A DNA stretch of 5,186 bases from positions 1 to 5,186 of the forward strand of contig JAEERZ010000171.1 in assembly GCA_016286075.1 (NCBI GenBank), in the 5' to 3' direction. The stretch comes from Selenomonadaceae bacterium. Lineage in GTDB: Bacteria; Bacillota; Negativicutes; Selenomonadales; Selenomonadaceae. Below are positions 1 to 5,186 of this stretch, one piece after another. The translations under genes were made by a program, and so were the position numbers. The notes below the pieces were generated by a model. It was given only the letters and a program-made list of their open reading frames with translations. It was not told the origin of the DNA and did not search any database. Every line of letters begins with the position of its first letter. The stretch's first letter is position 1.

Positions 1-26
1 CGGGAGTCGAAGAAAATCACGCGACA

Positions 27-59
27 GAAACGCCGCGAAGTCGTCCTTCGCGGCGTTTC
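27..59 (-). terminator. Rho-independent terminator of the hydrolase-transporter-reductase operon
   Basis: A perfect inverted repeat: 27-40 pairs with 46-59 to give a 14-bp GC-rich stem with a 5-base loop (41-45). It lies just 7 bases past the stop codon of the minus-strand aldo/keto reductase, where an operon terminator would be expected. Read on the minus strand the stem ends in GTTTC followed by TGTC, so the T-tract is short and interrupted; a run of four T appears only about 12 bases later. The stem base (AAA/TTT) supplies part of the U-run. It may act in both directions, protecting against plus-strand transcription from outside the window. Confidence 0.8.
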
Positions 60-66
60 CAATATA

Positions 67-1215
67 TCAATACCCGAAAACCTCTTTTGCCTTCCGCATA
101 TTCGCCCGCACGTCGACGCCGAAGGGGCAGCGGGTCTCGCAGACGCCGCACTGCACACATTCCCCCGCGCGGTGCGGGAGGAGGGCGTAATGCTCGCGCA
201 CCGTTTCCGGGACACCTTTCTGTGCCTCCGCCAAATGCAGGAACTTCGTGACGTCGGCGACGCTGATTTTTTGCGGGCACGGGGCGCAATGGCTGCAATA
301 CATGCAATGCCCCTGCCAGCGGATGCGCGGGAAGGCGGCGAAGGCCGCCGCGTAGTCCCGTTCCGCTTCGCCCGCGTCCTCATAGGCCAGGCTCGTCAGG
401 AACTGTTCCGCCGAGTGGGCGCCCGCTAATACCGTCGCCACCGCCGGACGCGTCAGCGCGTAATGGATGCACTGGTTCACCGTCAGCGCCGCGCCCGCGG
501 GCGAAAGCTTCGCGTCGAGCAGGTCGCCGCCGCCAAAGCATTTCATCACGGTGATTCCCACGCCCAGCCGCTGGCACGTCTCATAGAGCCGCTGACGCTC
601 CGGGTCCATGTTCGTCAGCTCGCCCTCGTAGTTTTTGGCGGCCCAGATTTCCTCCACATCCTCCGAGGCGGGCTGGAGGTCGTAGCAGGGATTGACGCTG
701 AACATCAGCACCTCGACGGCACCGCTTTCCACGGCCTTCAAAGCGACCTCGGGATTGTGGCTCGAAAGGCCGATGTGCCGGACGCGCCCCGCGGCTTTCA
801 GTTCCTTCGCGTAGTCCAGGATACCGCTCGTTTCGATTTCCTCCCAATCGGAAAGGGCGTCGCAGTAGTGAATCATGCCCACGTCGAGATAGTCCGTCCG
901 GAGGAGCTTCATCATCTCGTCAAAGCCCGCCCGGGCTTCCGCCACGTCCCGCGTGCGCTTGTACTGCCCGTCCTGCCAGATCGAGCAGATATGGGACTGG
1001 ATATAAAACTTGTCCCGCCGCCCGGCAAGGGCGTCGCCGACGGCGCGGCGCACGTCGGGATTCGACGTGTAGAGGTCGAAATAATTGACCCCGCGGGCCT
1101 CGGCCAGGTCGAACAGCGTCTTCGTCATCTTGCAGCCTTCCTCGGCAAAGCCCTCGCAACCCATGCCGATTTCGCTGACCTTCAGCCCGGTGTTTCCCAA
1201 TTCCCGATACTTCAT
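67..1215 (-). CDS. Aldo/keto reductase with C-terminal 2[4Fe-4S] ferredoxin domain
   Basis: This 382-residue cytoplasmic protein joins an aldo/keto reductase TIM barrel (about residues 1-295) to a ferredoxin-like module (about 300-375), the COG1453-type architecture common in anaerobes. The N-terminus MKYRELGNTGLKVSEIGMG is the standard opening of the family. The cluster ligands are C304, C307, C310, C313 (CxxCxxCxxCP) and C353, C356, C359, C363 (CxxCxxCxxxCP), enough for two [4Fe-4S] clusters. The barrel keeps D47 and H116 of the usual Asp-Tyr-Lys-His tetrad, but the Tyr position (five after D47) is N52 and the Lys position appears to be H75, so ordinary NADPH carbonyl reduction is doubtful. 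The start at 1215 is preferred over an upstream start at 1395 because AAAGGA (1224-1229) sits 8 bases before it, and the longer form would run 140 bases into the upstream gene. It is last in the operon, 40 bases after the lipoprotein gene. The class is secure; the substrate is unknown. Confidence 0.93.
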   Translation of the reverse strand: MKYRELGNTGLKVSEIGMGCEGFAEEGCKMTKTLFDLAEARGVNYFDLYTSNPDVRRAVGDALAGRRDKFYIQSHICSIWQDGQYKRTRDVAEARAGFDEMMKLLRTDYLDVGMIHYCDALSDWEEIETSGILDYAKELKAAGRVRHIGLSSHNPEVALKAVESGAVEVLMFSVNPCYDLQPASEDVEEIWAAKNYEGELTNMDPERQRLYETCQRLGVGITVMKCFGGGDLLDAKLSPAGAALTVNQCIHYALTRPAVATVLAGAHSAEQFLTSLAYEDAGEAERDYAAAFAAFPRIRWQGHCMYCSHCAPCPQKISVADVTKFLHLAEAQKGVPETVREHYALLPHRAGECVQCGVCETRCPFGVDVRANMRKAKEVFGY

Positions 1216-1255
1216 TTTTCCCGTCCTTTCCACGTTTCGCCACACCAATACGGAT

Positions 1256-1738
1256 TCAGGGCAAGTCAAAAGCCACAGGGACGTCGCCCGGTCCCAGCGC
1301 TTCCGCCAGCCCCGCCGGATCCTCCACGCGCCCCAATCGCGTATAGGAATAGCTCGTGGAAAAATCCCGATAAAAGAGCACGATGCAGTTTCCATTATAC
1401 AGCATCAAATCGCCTGTGTGAACGGTTCCGACGTTTTGGTCGGAAGACGGCAATCGTTCCGGCAGCCTATAATACTTCTCATTTCCGTTCAGTTCCGTCA
1501 TCGTGACCGTCAGAGGCAGCTTCGCGGAAAACGCCCGCGCGGCCTCATTGTCTTCCAGGACGGCCAAGAATGTTTTTCCGCCTGCGCGGATTTCCACGGA
1601 TTTTTTCTGTTTCAACGTGATTTGCTCCTTTTCCTGCGATGAAGACGTCGACGCGTCCGCCGGCGGGGCGGCTTTGCCGCAGCCCATGGAAACGCAAAGC
1701 GCAGTAAAAAGCAGGCAGACCATAAGAAGTTTTTGCAT
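1256..1738 (-). CDS. Cyclophilin-like fold lipoprotein
   Basis: This 160-residue protein begins with a lipoprotein signal: MQK, a hydrophobic core (residues 4-18), then SMGC with C20 as the probable lipidated cysteine. The lipobox is loose (S-M-G-C instead of L-A-G-C) but fits the relaxed pattern. A Ser/Gln/Glu-rich linker (about 21-45) leads to a single compact domain (about 47-158). Hallmarks of the bacterial cyclophilin-like family (as I recall it, Pfam Cyclophil_like2) are LEDNEAARAF (61-70), LNGNEKYYRLPERLP (83-97), GTVHTGDLMLY (104-114) and FSTSYSYTRLG (126-136). These small proteins share the beta-barrel of cyclophilins, but prolyl isomerase activity is not established for them. The start at 1738 is chosen because GGAGGG (1746-1751) lies 7 bases upstream; an in-frame TTG at 1753 overlaps that site. 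Only 15 bases separate it from the transporter stop, so the two genes are almost certainly cotranscribed. It is expected to be anchored on the outer face of the inner membrane or in the outer membrane. Function unknown. Confidence 0.88.
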   Translation of the reverse strand: MQKLLMVCLLFTALCVSMGCGKAAPPADASTSSSQEKEQITLKQKKSVEIRAGGKTFLAVLEDNEAARAFSAKLPLTVTMTELNGNEKYYRLPERLPSSDQNVGTVHTGDLMLYNGNCIVLFYRDFSTSYSYTRLGRVEDPAGLAEALGPGDVPVAFDLP

Positions 1739-1745
1739 CCGCTGT

Positions 1746-1751
1746 CCCTCC
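1746..1751 (-). promoter_or_regulatory. Ribosome binding site that sets the lipoprotein start
   Basis: The minus strand reads GGAGGG seven bases before the ATG at 1738. It falls between the transporter stop codon (1754-1756) and the lipoprotein start, and it overlaps the candidate TTG start at 1753, which argues that the ATG is the true start. Confidence 0.8.
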
Positions 1752-1753
1752 AA

Positions 1754-2938
1754 TTACCCGTTCACGCCCGCCGCGGCGCCGCCCAACGGGTTCATGGCCG
1801 GGCGGCAGCTTTGCCCCCATACAGTGGCGGCGGCGAGAGCGGCAAAGGCGAGGCCGCCCAGGAAAACGTACTGCGTGCCCATCGTGTCGATGACGACGCC
1901 GCTGAACGCGGTGCCGGCCATGCAGCCGAGATTCGCCGCCGTCAGGAAAAGACCGTTGGCGAAGTCCGGCGCTTCCGGCGCGGCGCGGAAAATCCAGAAT
2001 TGGTTGATGTTGGCGTTGACGCCGCCCAAAAGTCCCCAAAGCACGACGAGCAGCGCCGTCATCGCCGGCGCGTGGCCGCCCGAAAGGAAGGGCAGATACA
2101 CCATCCCAACGGCAAAGGGAAAGAGCTTCACGGTGCCGAGAGGATTCTGCGTCAGGAGCCGCCCCGCAATCATGCTGCCGAAAATATTGCAGACGCCATA
2201 GACGAACAGCGTAGCGCTGACCACCGACGGGGCCAGCCCCGCGACGCTCCCCAGATACTCCGCCATATAGTTGAACACGCCGAAAACGGAGCCGTTCAGG
2301 AAAATGACGGCGACGATGGAGGCCCAGAGCATGGGCTTTTTCAGGACGCGAAGCTGGCTGCCGTAAGTCATACGCTCCGTGGCCGGCATGGAAGGCACGA
2401 AAAACCATGTCGCCAGGAAAACCAGGAAAGTCACGACGGCGAAAAACGCCATAGACGCGGAAAGGGAAATGTTTTCCGCGAGAAAATTGCTGACGGGAAC
2501 ACCCGCCACCATGCCCGCCGAAACGCCGATGTTGATTTTCGCCACGGCCTTCGGCGCGTCTTTCTCCCCCGCGATCATGGCCGCCACGGTAAAGGCCATG
2601 GAACAATAGACCGGATGGAAGAACGCTGGCAGCACGCGCACCGCCAGCAGCAGATTGAAATCCTCGGCAAAGACCGAGATCACGTTGCAGACCGTGAAAA
2701 GCCCCAGCACCAACAGCATGACCGATTTCCGGTTGAACCGCGAGAAAAACAGCGGCATGGTCGGTCCGGCAATCGCCACCCCCAGCGCGAACAGGCTGAT
2801 CAAAAGTCCCGCGTGCACAACCGTCACGCCGTACCGCTCCGCGATATAGGGCAGGATGCCGATAAAGCCCATTTCCGTGTTGAGAATCCCGAACACGCCC
2901 GTCATCAGGATAAATATAAGCAGAGTCTTGTTGTTCAT
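1754..2938 (-). CDS. MFS transporter, DHA1-type (AraJ/NepI/PbuE-like)
   Basis: This 394-residue integral inner-membrane protein shows about twelve hydrophobic segments, roughly 5-30, 42-62, 73-92, 97-119, 135-155, 162-182, then a polar central loop (183-203), then 204-226, 238-258, 268-286, 291-311, 326-350 and 356-376 (some merge). TM1 ends in EMGFIGILPYIA, a signature of the DHA1 efflux branch that includes arabinose, purine and drug exporters. Motif A in loop 2-3 is the variant SRFNRKSV (66-73), and the TM5 segment (137-152) is glycine-rich, as in antiporters of the family. Length and topology are normal. Proton-driven export of a small organic molecule is the expected role, though the substrate cannot be assigned. 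The start at 2938 is favoured by AAAGGTGG (2944-2951) five bases upstream; a start six codons earlier would bury that site. The C-terminal 18 residues are Gly/Ala/Pro-rich. The lipoprotein gene follows after 15 bases. Confidence 0.92.
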   Translation of the reverse strand: MNNKTLLIFILMTGVFGILNTEMGFIGILPYIAERYGVTVVHAGLLISLFALGVAIAGPTMPLFFSRFNRKSVMLLVLGLFTVCNVISVFAEDFNLLLAVRVLPAFFHPVYCSMAFTVAAMIAGEKDAPKAVAKINIGVSAGMVAGVPVSNFLAENISLSASMAFFAVVTFLVFLATWFFVPSMPATERMTYGSQLRVLKKPMLWASIVAVIFLNGSVFGVFNYMAEYLGSVAGLAPSVVSATLFVYGVCNIFGSMIAGRLLTQNPLGTVKLFPFAVGMVYLPFLSGGHAPAMTALLVVLWGLLGGVNANINQFWIFRAAPEAPDFANGLFLTAANLGCMAGTAFSGVVIDTMGTQYVFLGGLAFAALAAATVWGQSCRPAMNPLGGAAAGVNG

Positions 2939-2943
2939 ACGTA

Positions 2944-2951
2944 CCACCTTT
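2944..2951 (-). promoter_or_regulatory. Ribosome binding site that sets the MFS start
   Basis: AAAGGTGG on the minus strand, five bases before the ATG at 2938. It lies inside the alternative start region (ATG at 2956), which is therefore rejected. The site is only 7 bases from the foot of the intergenic hairpin at 2959-2992, so the hairpin leaves it single-stranded and accessible. Confidence 0.75.
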
Positions 2952-2958
2952 ATCATAA

Positions 2959-2992
2959 GGAACGGCCTGCCCGACGTCAGGCAAGCCGTTCC
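2959..2992 (-). terminator. Intergenic hairpin between hydrolase and MFS genes, possible partial terminator
   Basis: An inverted repeat in the 65-base gap after the hydrolase stop. GGAACGGC (2959-2966) pairs with GCCGTTCC (2985-2992), and TGCC (2968-2971) pairs with GGCA (2980-2983). One C/A mismatch separates the two helices, and the loop is 8 bases. The stem is strong, but on the minus strand the sequence after it is TTATGATAAAGG, not a real T-run. This fits a leaky terminator or an mRNA-stabilising element that lowers expression of the three downstream genes relative to the hydrolase. No convincing separate promoter was seen in the gap. Confidence 0.55.
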
Positions 2993-3003
2993 ACCCTCTC
3001 CGG

Positions 3004-4164
3004 TTATTTCAGATTCTCGTCAAAGAACGCGATCAGCCGGTCGAAGGGAATCTTGTCCATCTGGTCGTAGAGGTCCACATGGGTCGCGCCGGGCACGACG
3101 ATTTCTTCCTTCGGCCCCGCGATCTTTTCGTAGACGTTGTCCGAGAAATATTTGGAATGGGCCGCGTCGCCGGTGATCAGAAGGACGGGCGTATCGCCGA
3201 GCTCGTCGATGTTGTCCATGAGCCGGAAATCGAAGAAGCCGTAAGGCGTCGTGGAATCCCAGGCAAGCGTGTTCGAGTTGATGGCTCTCGGATGGTAGGC
3301 GCGGCCCACATAGTAACCGTAAAAATCCTGAATGACCGGGTTCGCGTCCGCCGGCAGTTTGTCGGGGAACATGGTGTCAAAGGTCAGGACGTTGCCCTTC
3401 CCGTCCACTTCCAATTCATGGGCGCCCCGGATGGACTTGCCCGTCTTGGCCTCCTCGTCGCGCATCTTCGCCAGGTGCTTTTTCACCAATTCGCGCTGCT
3501 CCGGCGTGTAATAGAAGCCGTTGTAATGGTCGCTGATGCTCTCGCTCATGTCGTACATGGCCGAGGTCGCCACCGCCTTGATGCGGCTGTCGCTGCCCGC
3601 CGCCGTGATGGCCATGCCGGACAGTCCGCAGATGCCGACGGCGCCCACCTGCTCCGGATTGACGAATTTCAGGTTCGTCACGAAGTCCACCGCCGCGTGA
3701 TAATCCTCGGTAAAGATTTCCGGCGAGCCCATATTGCGGCGCGCGCCGCCGCTCTCGCCGGTCATGGACGGATCGAAGGCCAAGGCCACGAAGCCCGCCT
3801 TTGCCATTTCCTGCGCGTAGAGGCCGGAGGCCTGCTCCTTCACCGCGCCGAAGGGTCCCGTGACGACCACTGCCTTATACTGCACCTTGGCGTCAAAATC
3901 CTTCGGCAGATAGAGATGCCCGGCCACCTCGAAGCCGTAGCGGTTCTGGAAACGGACGTTCTTCGCCTCCACGGACTTGTCCACGGCGAAGACGCGGGTG
4001 TCGTTCGTCATCTCGCCGATGGAGGACAGCTTCATCTGCGAGACCTGGGCAAGGCTTTTGGCGGGCGTCGCCGCCTGCGCCGCGCCCACCGCGCCGAAGG
4101 TCATCGTCCCGGCCAGCATGGCCGCCATCATCAGCAGGGATTTCTTCTTGTTTAACGATTTCAT
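3004..4164 (-). CDS. Exported alpha/beta hydrolase (dienelactone hydrolase/YcjY-like)
   Basis: This 386-residue protein has a Sec signal peptide: lysine-rich n-region (K2, K6-K8), hydrophobic core (about 9-28) and probable cleavage after AQA at 31/32, so the mature enzyme should be periplasmic or secreted. The alpha/beta hydrolase fold is seen in the strand and oxyanion region VVVTGPFGAVKEQ (99-111), the DPSMTGESGG turn (131-140) and the nucleophile elbow VGAVGICGLSGMA (173-185). The elbow offers either C179 (dienelactone hydrolase style) or S182 as nucleophile. An acidic residue is plausible at D333 in LLITGD, and the histidine at H362 in GATHVD. Residues about 205-310 form a longer insertion or lid rich in Tyr, Lys and Glu. 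The YFSDNVYEKI stretch (339-348) resembles the family in which E. coli YcjY falls. The start at 4164 has GAGAGG (4173-4178) 8 bases upstream. It is the first gene of the minus-strand cluster, behind a strong promoter. An esterase or lactonase activity is likely; the substrate is unknown. Confidence 0.9.
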   Translation of the reverse strand: MKSLNKKKSLLMMAAMLAGTMTFGAVGAAQAATPAKSLAQVSQMKLSSIGEMTNDTRVFAVDKSVEAKNVRFQNRYGFEVAGHLYLPKDFDAKVQYKAVVVTGPFGAVKEQASGLYAQEMAKAGFVALAFDPSMTGESGGARRNMGSPEIFTEDYHAAVDFVTNLKFVNPEQVGAVGICGLSGMAITAAGSDSRIKAVATSAMYDMSESISDHYNGFYYTPEQRELVKKHLAKMRDEEAKTGKSIRGAHELEVDGKGNVLTFDTMFPDKLPADANPVIQDFYGYYVGRAYHPRAINSNTLAWDSTTPYGFFDFRLMDNIDELGDTPVLLITGDAAHSKYFSDNVYEKIAGPKEEIVVPGATHVDLYDQMDKIPFDRLIAFFDENLK

Positions 4165-4205
4165 CAGAAAAACCTCTCTTTCGTTTTGTTTTCTTTCTGC
4201 AATCG

Positions 4206-4234
4206 ATTATAGAGGACAAAATCTTTTATGACAA
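4206..4234 (-). promoter_or_regulatory. Sigma70-type promoter of the hydrolase operon
   Basis: On the minus strand the -35 is TTGTCA (4229-4234) and the -10 is a consensus TATAAT (4206-4211), with an ideal 17-base spacer. The predicted start of transcription is near 4199, giving a leader of about 35 bases. The -35 hexamer coincides with one of three ATGAYAA repeats, so a regulator bound there would compete with or contact RNA polymerase. Confidence 0.8.
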
Positions 4235-4284
4235 ATACATATATTGCATGACAATCCATAATTGAATTGCATGATAAAATCCAT
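4228..4284. promoter_or_regulatory. Candidate LysR operator region with three ATGAYAA repeats
   Basis: ATGACAA occurs at 4228-4234 and 4248-4254, and ATGATAA at 4271-4277, spaced 20 and 23 bases apart, or about two helical turns. The second and third copies share a longer direct repeat: attgcatgacaatccat (4243-4259) against attgcatgataaaatccat (4266-4284). Inside the second copy lies the inverted repeat ATTG-N5-CAAT (4243-4255), and a T-N11-A frame (4242-4254) fits the LysR-family box. Copy 1 overlaps the hydrolase -35; copies 2 and 3 are centred near -52 and -75 of that promoter; copy 3 lies within the lysR promoter spacer. The geometry suits autorepression plus control of the operon. Binding is inferred. 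Confidence 0.55.
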
Positions 4285-4290
4285 TACAAT
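4262..4290 (+). promoter_or_regulatory. Sigma70-type promoter of the LysR-type gene
   Basis: TTGAAT (4262-4267) and TACAAT (4285-4290) are separated by 17 bases. The predicted start is near 4297, leaving a short leader of about 14 bases that still contains the ribosome binding site GAGGTG (4298-4303). The third ATGAYAA repeat falls in the spacer, so occupancy should block this promoter. Confidence 0.65.
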
Positions 4291-4310
4291 AGAAGCCGAG
4301 GTGAAACGTC

Positions 4311-5183
4311 ATGGAATTTCGCGTGCTGAAATATTTTCTTGCCACGGCCCGCACGGAAAACATTTCCCGGGCCGCCGAGGCGCTGAATATCTCTCAGCCG
4401 GCACTTTCCCGCCAGCTGATGGACCTGGAGGAAGAGCTGGGCGTCAAGCTCCTCTTGCGAAGCAAGCGCCGCACCACGCTGACGGAGGCGGGGTACCTCC
4501 TGAAGAAGCGCGCGGAGGAAATCGAGGAGCTCGTGGACAAGACCGTCGAAGAACTGACCCACGCTGACGCGGAGGTCGGCGGCAGCGTCCGCATCGGCTG
4601 CGCCGAGACGGCGGGCATGCGGGTCATCGCCGAGACCGTCCAGGCGCTGCGGCAGGACCATCCCAAAGTCTGCGTCCATCTCTACAGTCTTGACGACAGC
4701 GGCGTGAAGGAGCGGCTGGAAAAAGGGACGCTGGATTTCGGCGTCCTGGTGGAGCCGGAACCGCCGCAGAATTATCCGTACATCGAGATCGGTCACGAGG
4801 ACCGCTGGGGCGTTTTCATGAAAAAGGACAGCCCTCTCGCCTCCCTCGCGGAAATCCATCCGGAGGATTTGGAAGGGCTGCCCTTGCTCCTTTCCCAGCA
4901 GGCGCTGGCCAACAAGGAACTGAAAAACTGGTTCGGCAAGGACGAGCGCGAGCTGAACATCGTCGCCACCTACACGCTCATCTACAACGCGTCCCTGATG
5001 GCGGAAGCGGGCGTCGGGTATCTCCTGAGCCTCGACCGCATCTTGAATCTCTCGAAGGAAAGCAGTCTCGTCTTCCGTCCGCTGGCTCCGGCCTGCCTCT
5101 GCCGCATCTTCTTCATCTGGAAAGCCGGGCAGATGTTCAGCAAAGCGGCGGAACTGCTGAAAGAGAGGCTCTCGCAAAGATAA
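4311..5183 (+). CDS. LysR-type transcriptional regulator
   Basis: This 290-residue DNA-binding regulator has normal family length. The N-terminal winged helix-turn-helix (about 1-60) carries the signature ISRAAEALNISQPALSRQL (18-36), followed by the LEEELGVKLLLR wing region (39-50) and LTEAG (57-61). A charged linker helix (about 62-88) leads to the two-lobe effector-binding domain (about 91-290), starting GGSVRIGCAETAG and crossing to lobe 2 near residue 165. The ligand cannot be read from sequence. Four cysteines (C97, C121, C262, C264) lie in the effector domain, including a CLC pair. GAGGTG (4298-4303) lies 7 bases before the ATG. It is transcribed away from the hydrolase operon across a 146-base control region, the classic arrangement for a LysR protein that controls its divergent neighbour. 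The gene is complete; its terminator lies beyond the window. Confidence 0.95.
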   Translation: MEFRVLKYFLATARTENISRAAEALNISQPALSRQLMDLEEELGVKLLLRSKRRTTLTEAGYLLKKRAEEIEELVDKTVEELTHADAEVGGSVRIGCAETAGMRVIAETVQALRQDHPKVCVHLYSLDDSGVKERLEKGTLDFGVLVEPEPPQNYPYIEIGHEDRWGVFMKKDSPLASLAEIHPEDLEGLPLLLSQQALANKELKNWFGKDERELNIVATYTLIYNASLMAEAGVGYLLSLDRILNLSKESSLVFRPLAPACLCRIFFIWKAGQMFSKAAELLKERLSQR

Positions 5184-5186
5184 AAC

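Noticed and set aside
1216..1395. A 60-residue N-terminal extension of the aldo/keto reductase
   Set aside because: The extension overlaps the lipoprotein coding sequence, has no family similarity, and the ATG at 1215 has its own ribosome binding site and the standard family N-terminus.
463..1506. A 347-codon plus-strand open frame spanning the reductase and lipoprotein genes
   Set aside because: It crosses two convincing minus-strand genes and their intergenic gap and shows no recognisable family features.
1545..2984. A 479-codon minus-strand frame overlapping the MFS gene
   Set aside because: Out of frame with the MFS gene, with an Arg/Gly-rich translation and no membrane segments; it begins in the intergenic hairpin.
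1733..3070. A 445-codon open frame on the plus strand opposite the MFS gene
   Set aside because: Its product is rich in Arg, His and Gln with no domain pattern, and it lies exactly antisense to a clear MFS gene; it is a by-product of GC-rich codon third positions.
3079..4155. A 358-codon open frame on the plus strand opposite the hydrolase
   Set aside because: Arg/His/Val-rich low-complexity translation with no ribosome binding site rationale; antisense shadow of a well-supported gene.
4284..5177. A 297-codon minus-strand open frame opposite the LysR-type gene
   Set aside because: Antisense to a textbook LysR protein; it would also run out through the control region in place of the mapped promoters. 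Treated as a codon-bias shadow.
1..5186. CRISPR arrays, insertion sequences, tRNA or rRNA genes, toxin-antitoxin pairs
   Set aside because: No regularly spaced repeats, transposase motifs, terminal inverted repeats or RNA-gene signatures were seen; the only repeats are the short operator-like copies and two hairpins.

Overview
The window holds five complete genes and reads as one compact accessory locus: a LysR-type regulator on the plus strand, divergent from a four-gene cluster on the minus strand. The cluster order (transcription direction, right to left) is an exported alpha/beta hydrolase, an MFS transporter of the drug/nucleoside efflux type, a lipoprotein with a cyclophilin-like fold, and an aldo/keto reductase carrying a C-terminal two-cluster ferredoxin module. 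Coding density is high and no stretch over 150 bases lacks a gene. There are no RNA genes, mobile elements or CRISPR repeats.

Likely host: an anaerobic, didermic Firmicute of the Negativicutes (Selenomonas/Mitsuokella/Megasphaera-like). This is inferred from GC-rich coding sequence, strong AGGAGG-type ribosome binding sites, an Fe-S aldo/keto reductase typical of anaerobes, a Sec signal ending in AQA, and the cyclophilin-like protein family, which I associate with gut Firmicutes. No taxonomic marker gene is present, so this is a lean and not a proof.

Layout: 1-66, a terminator hairpin closing the minus-strand operon; 67-1215, Fe-S aldo/keto reductase; 1256-1738, cyclophilin-like lipoprotein; 1754-2938, MFS transporter; 2939-3003, a strong hairpin with a poor T-tract, a possible partial terminator; 3004-4164, exported alpha/beta hydrolase; 4165-4310, a divergent AT-rich control region with two back-to-back sigma70-type promoters and three ATGAYAA repeats; 4311-5183, LysR-type regulator.

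Working model (inference): the LysR protein binds the repeats in the shared control region, represses itself and controls the hydrolase operon. The encoded set spans the envelope (secreted hydrolase and lipoprotein), the inner membrane (efflux or uptake carrier) and the cytoplasm (Fe-S reductase). That would suit handling of a small carbonyl- or ester-containing compound, but the substrate cannot be read from sequence. The most unusual points are the altered catalytic tetrad of the aldo/keto reductase, the lipid-anchored cyclophilin-like protein of unknown function, and the repeat architecture of the control region.
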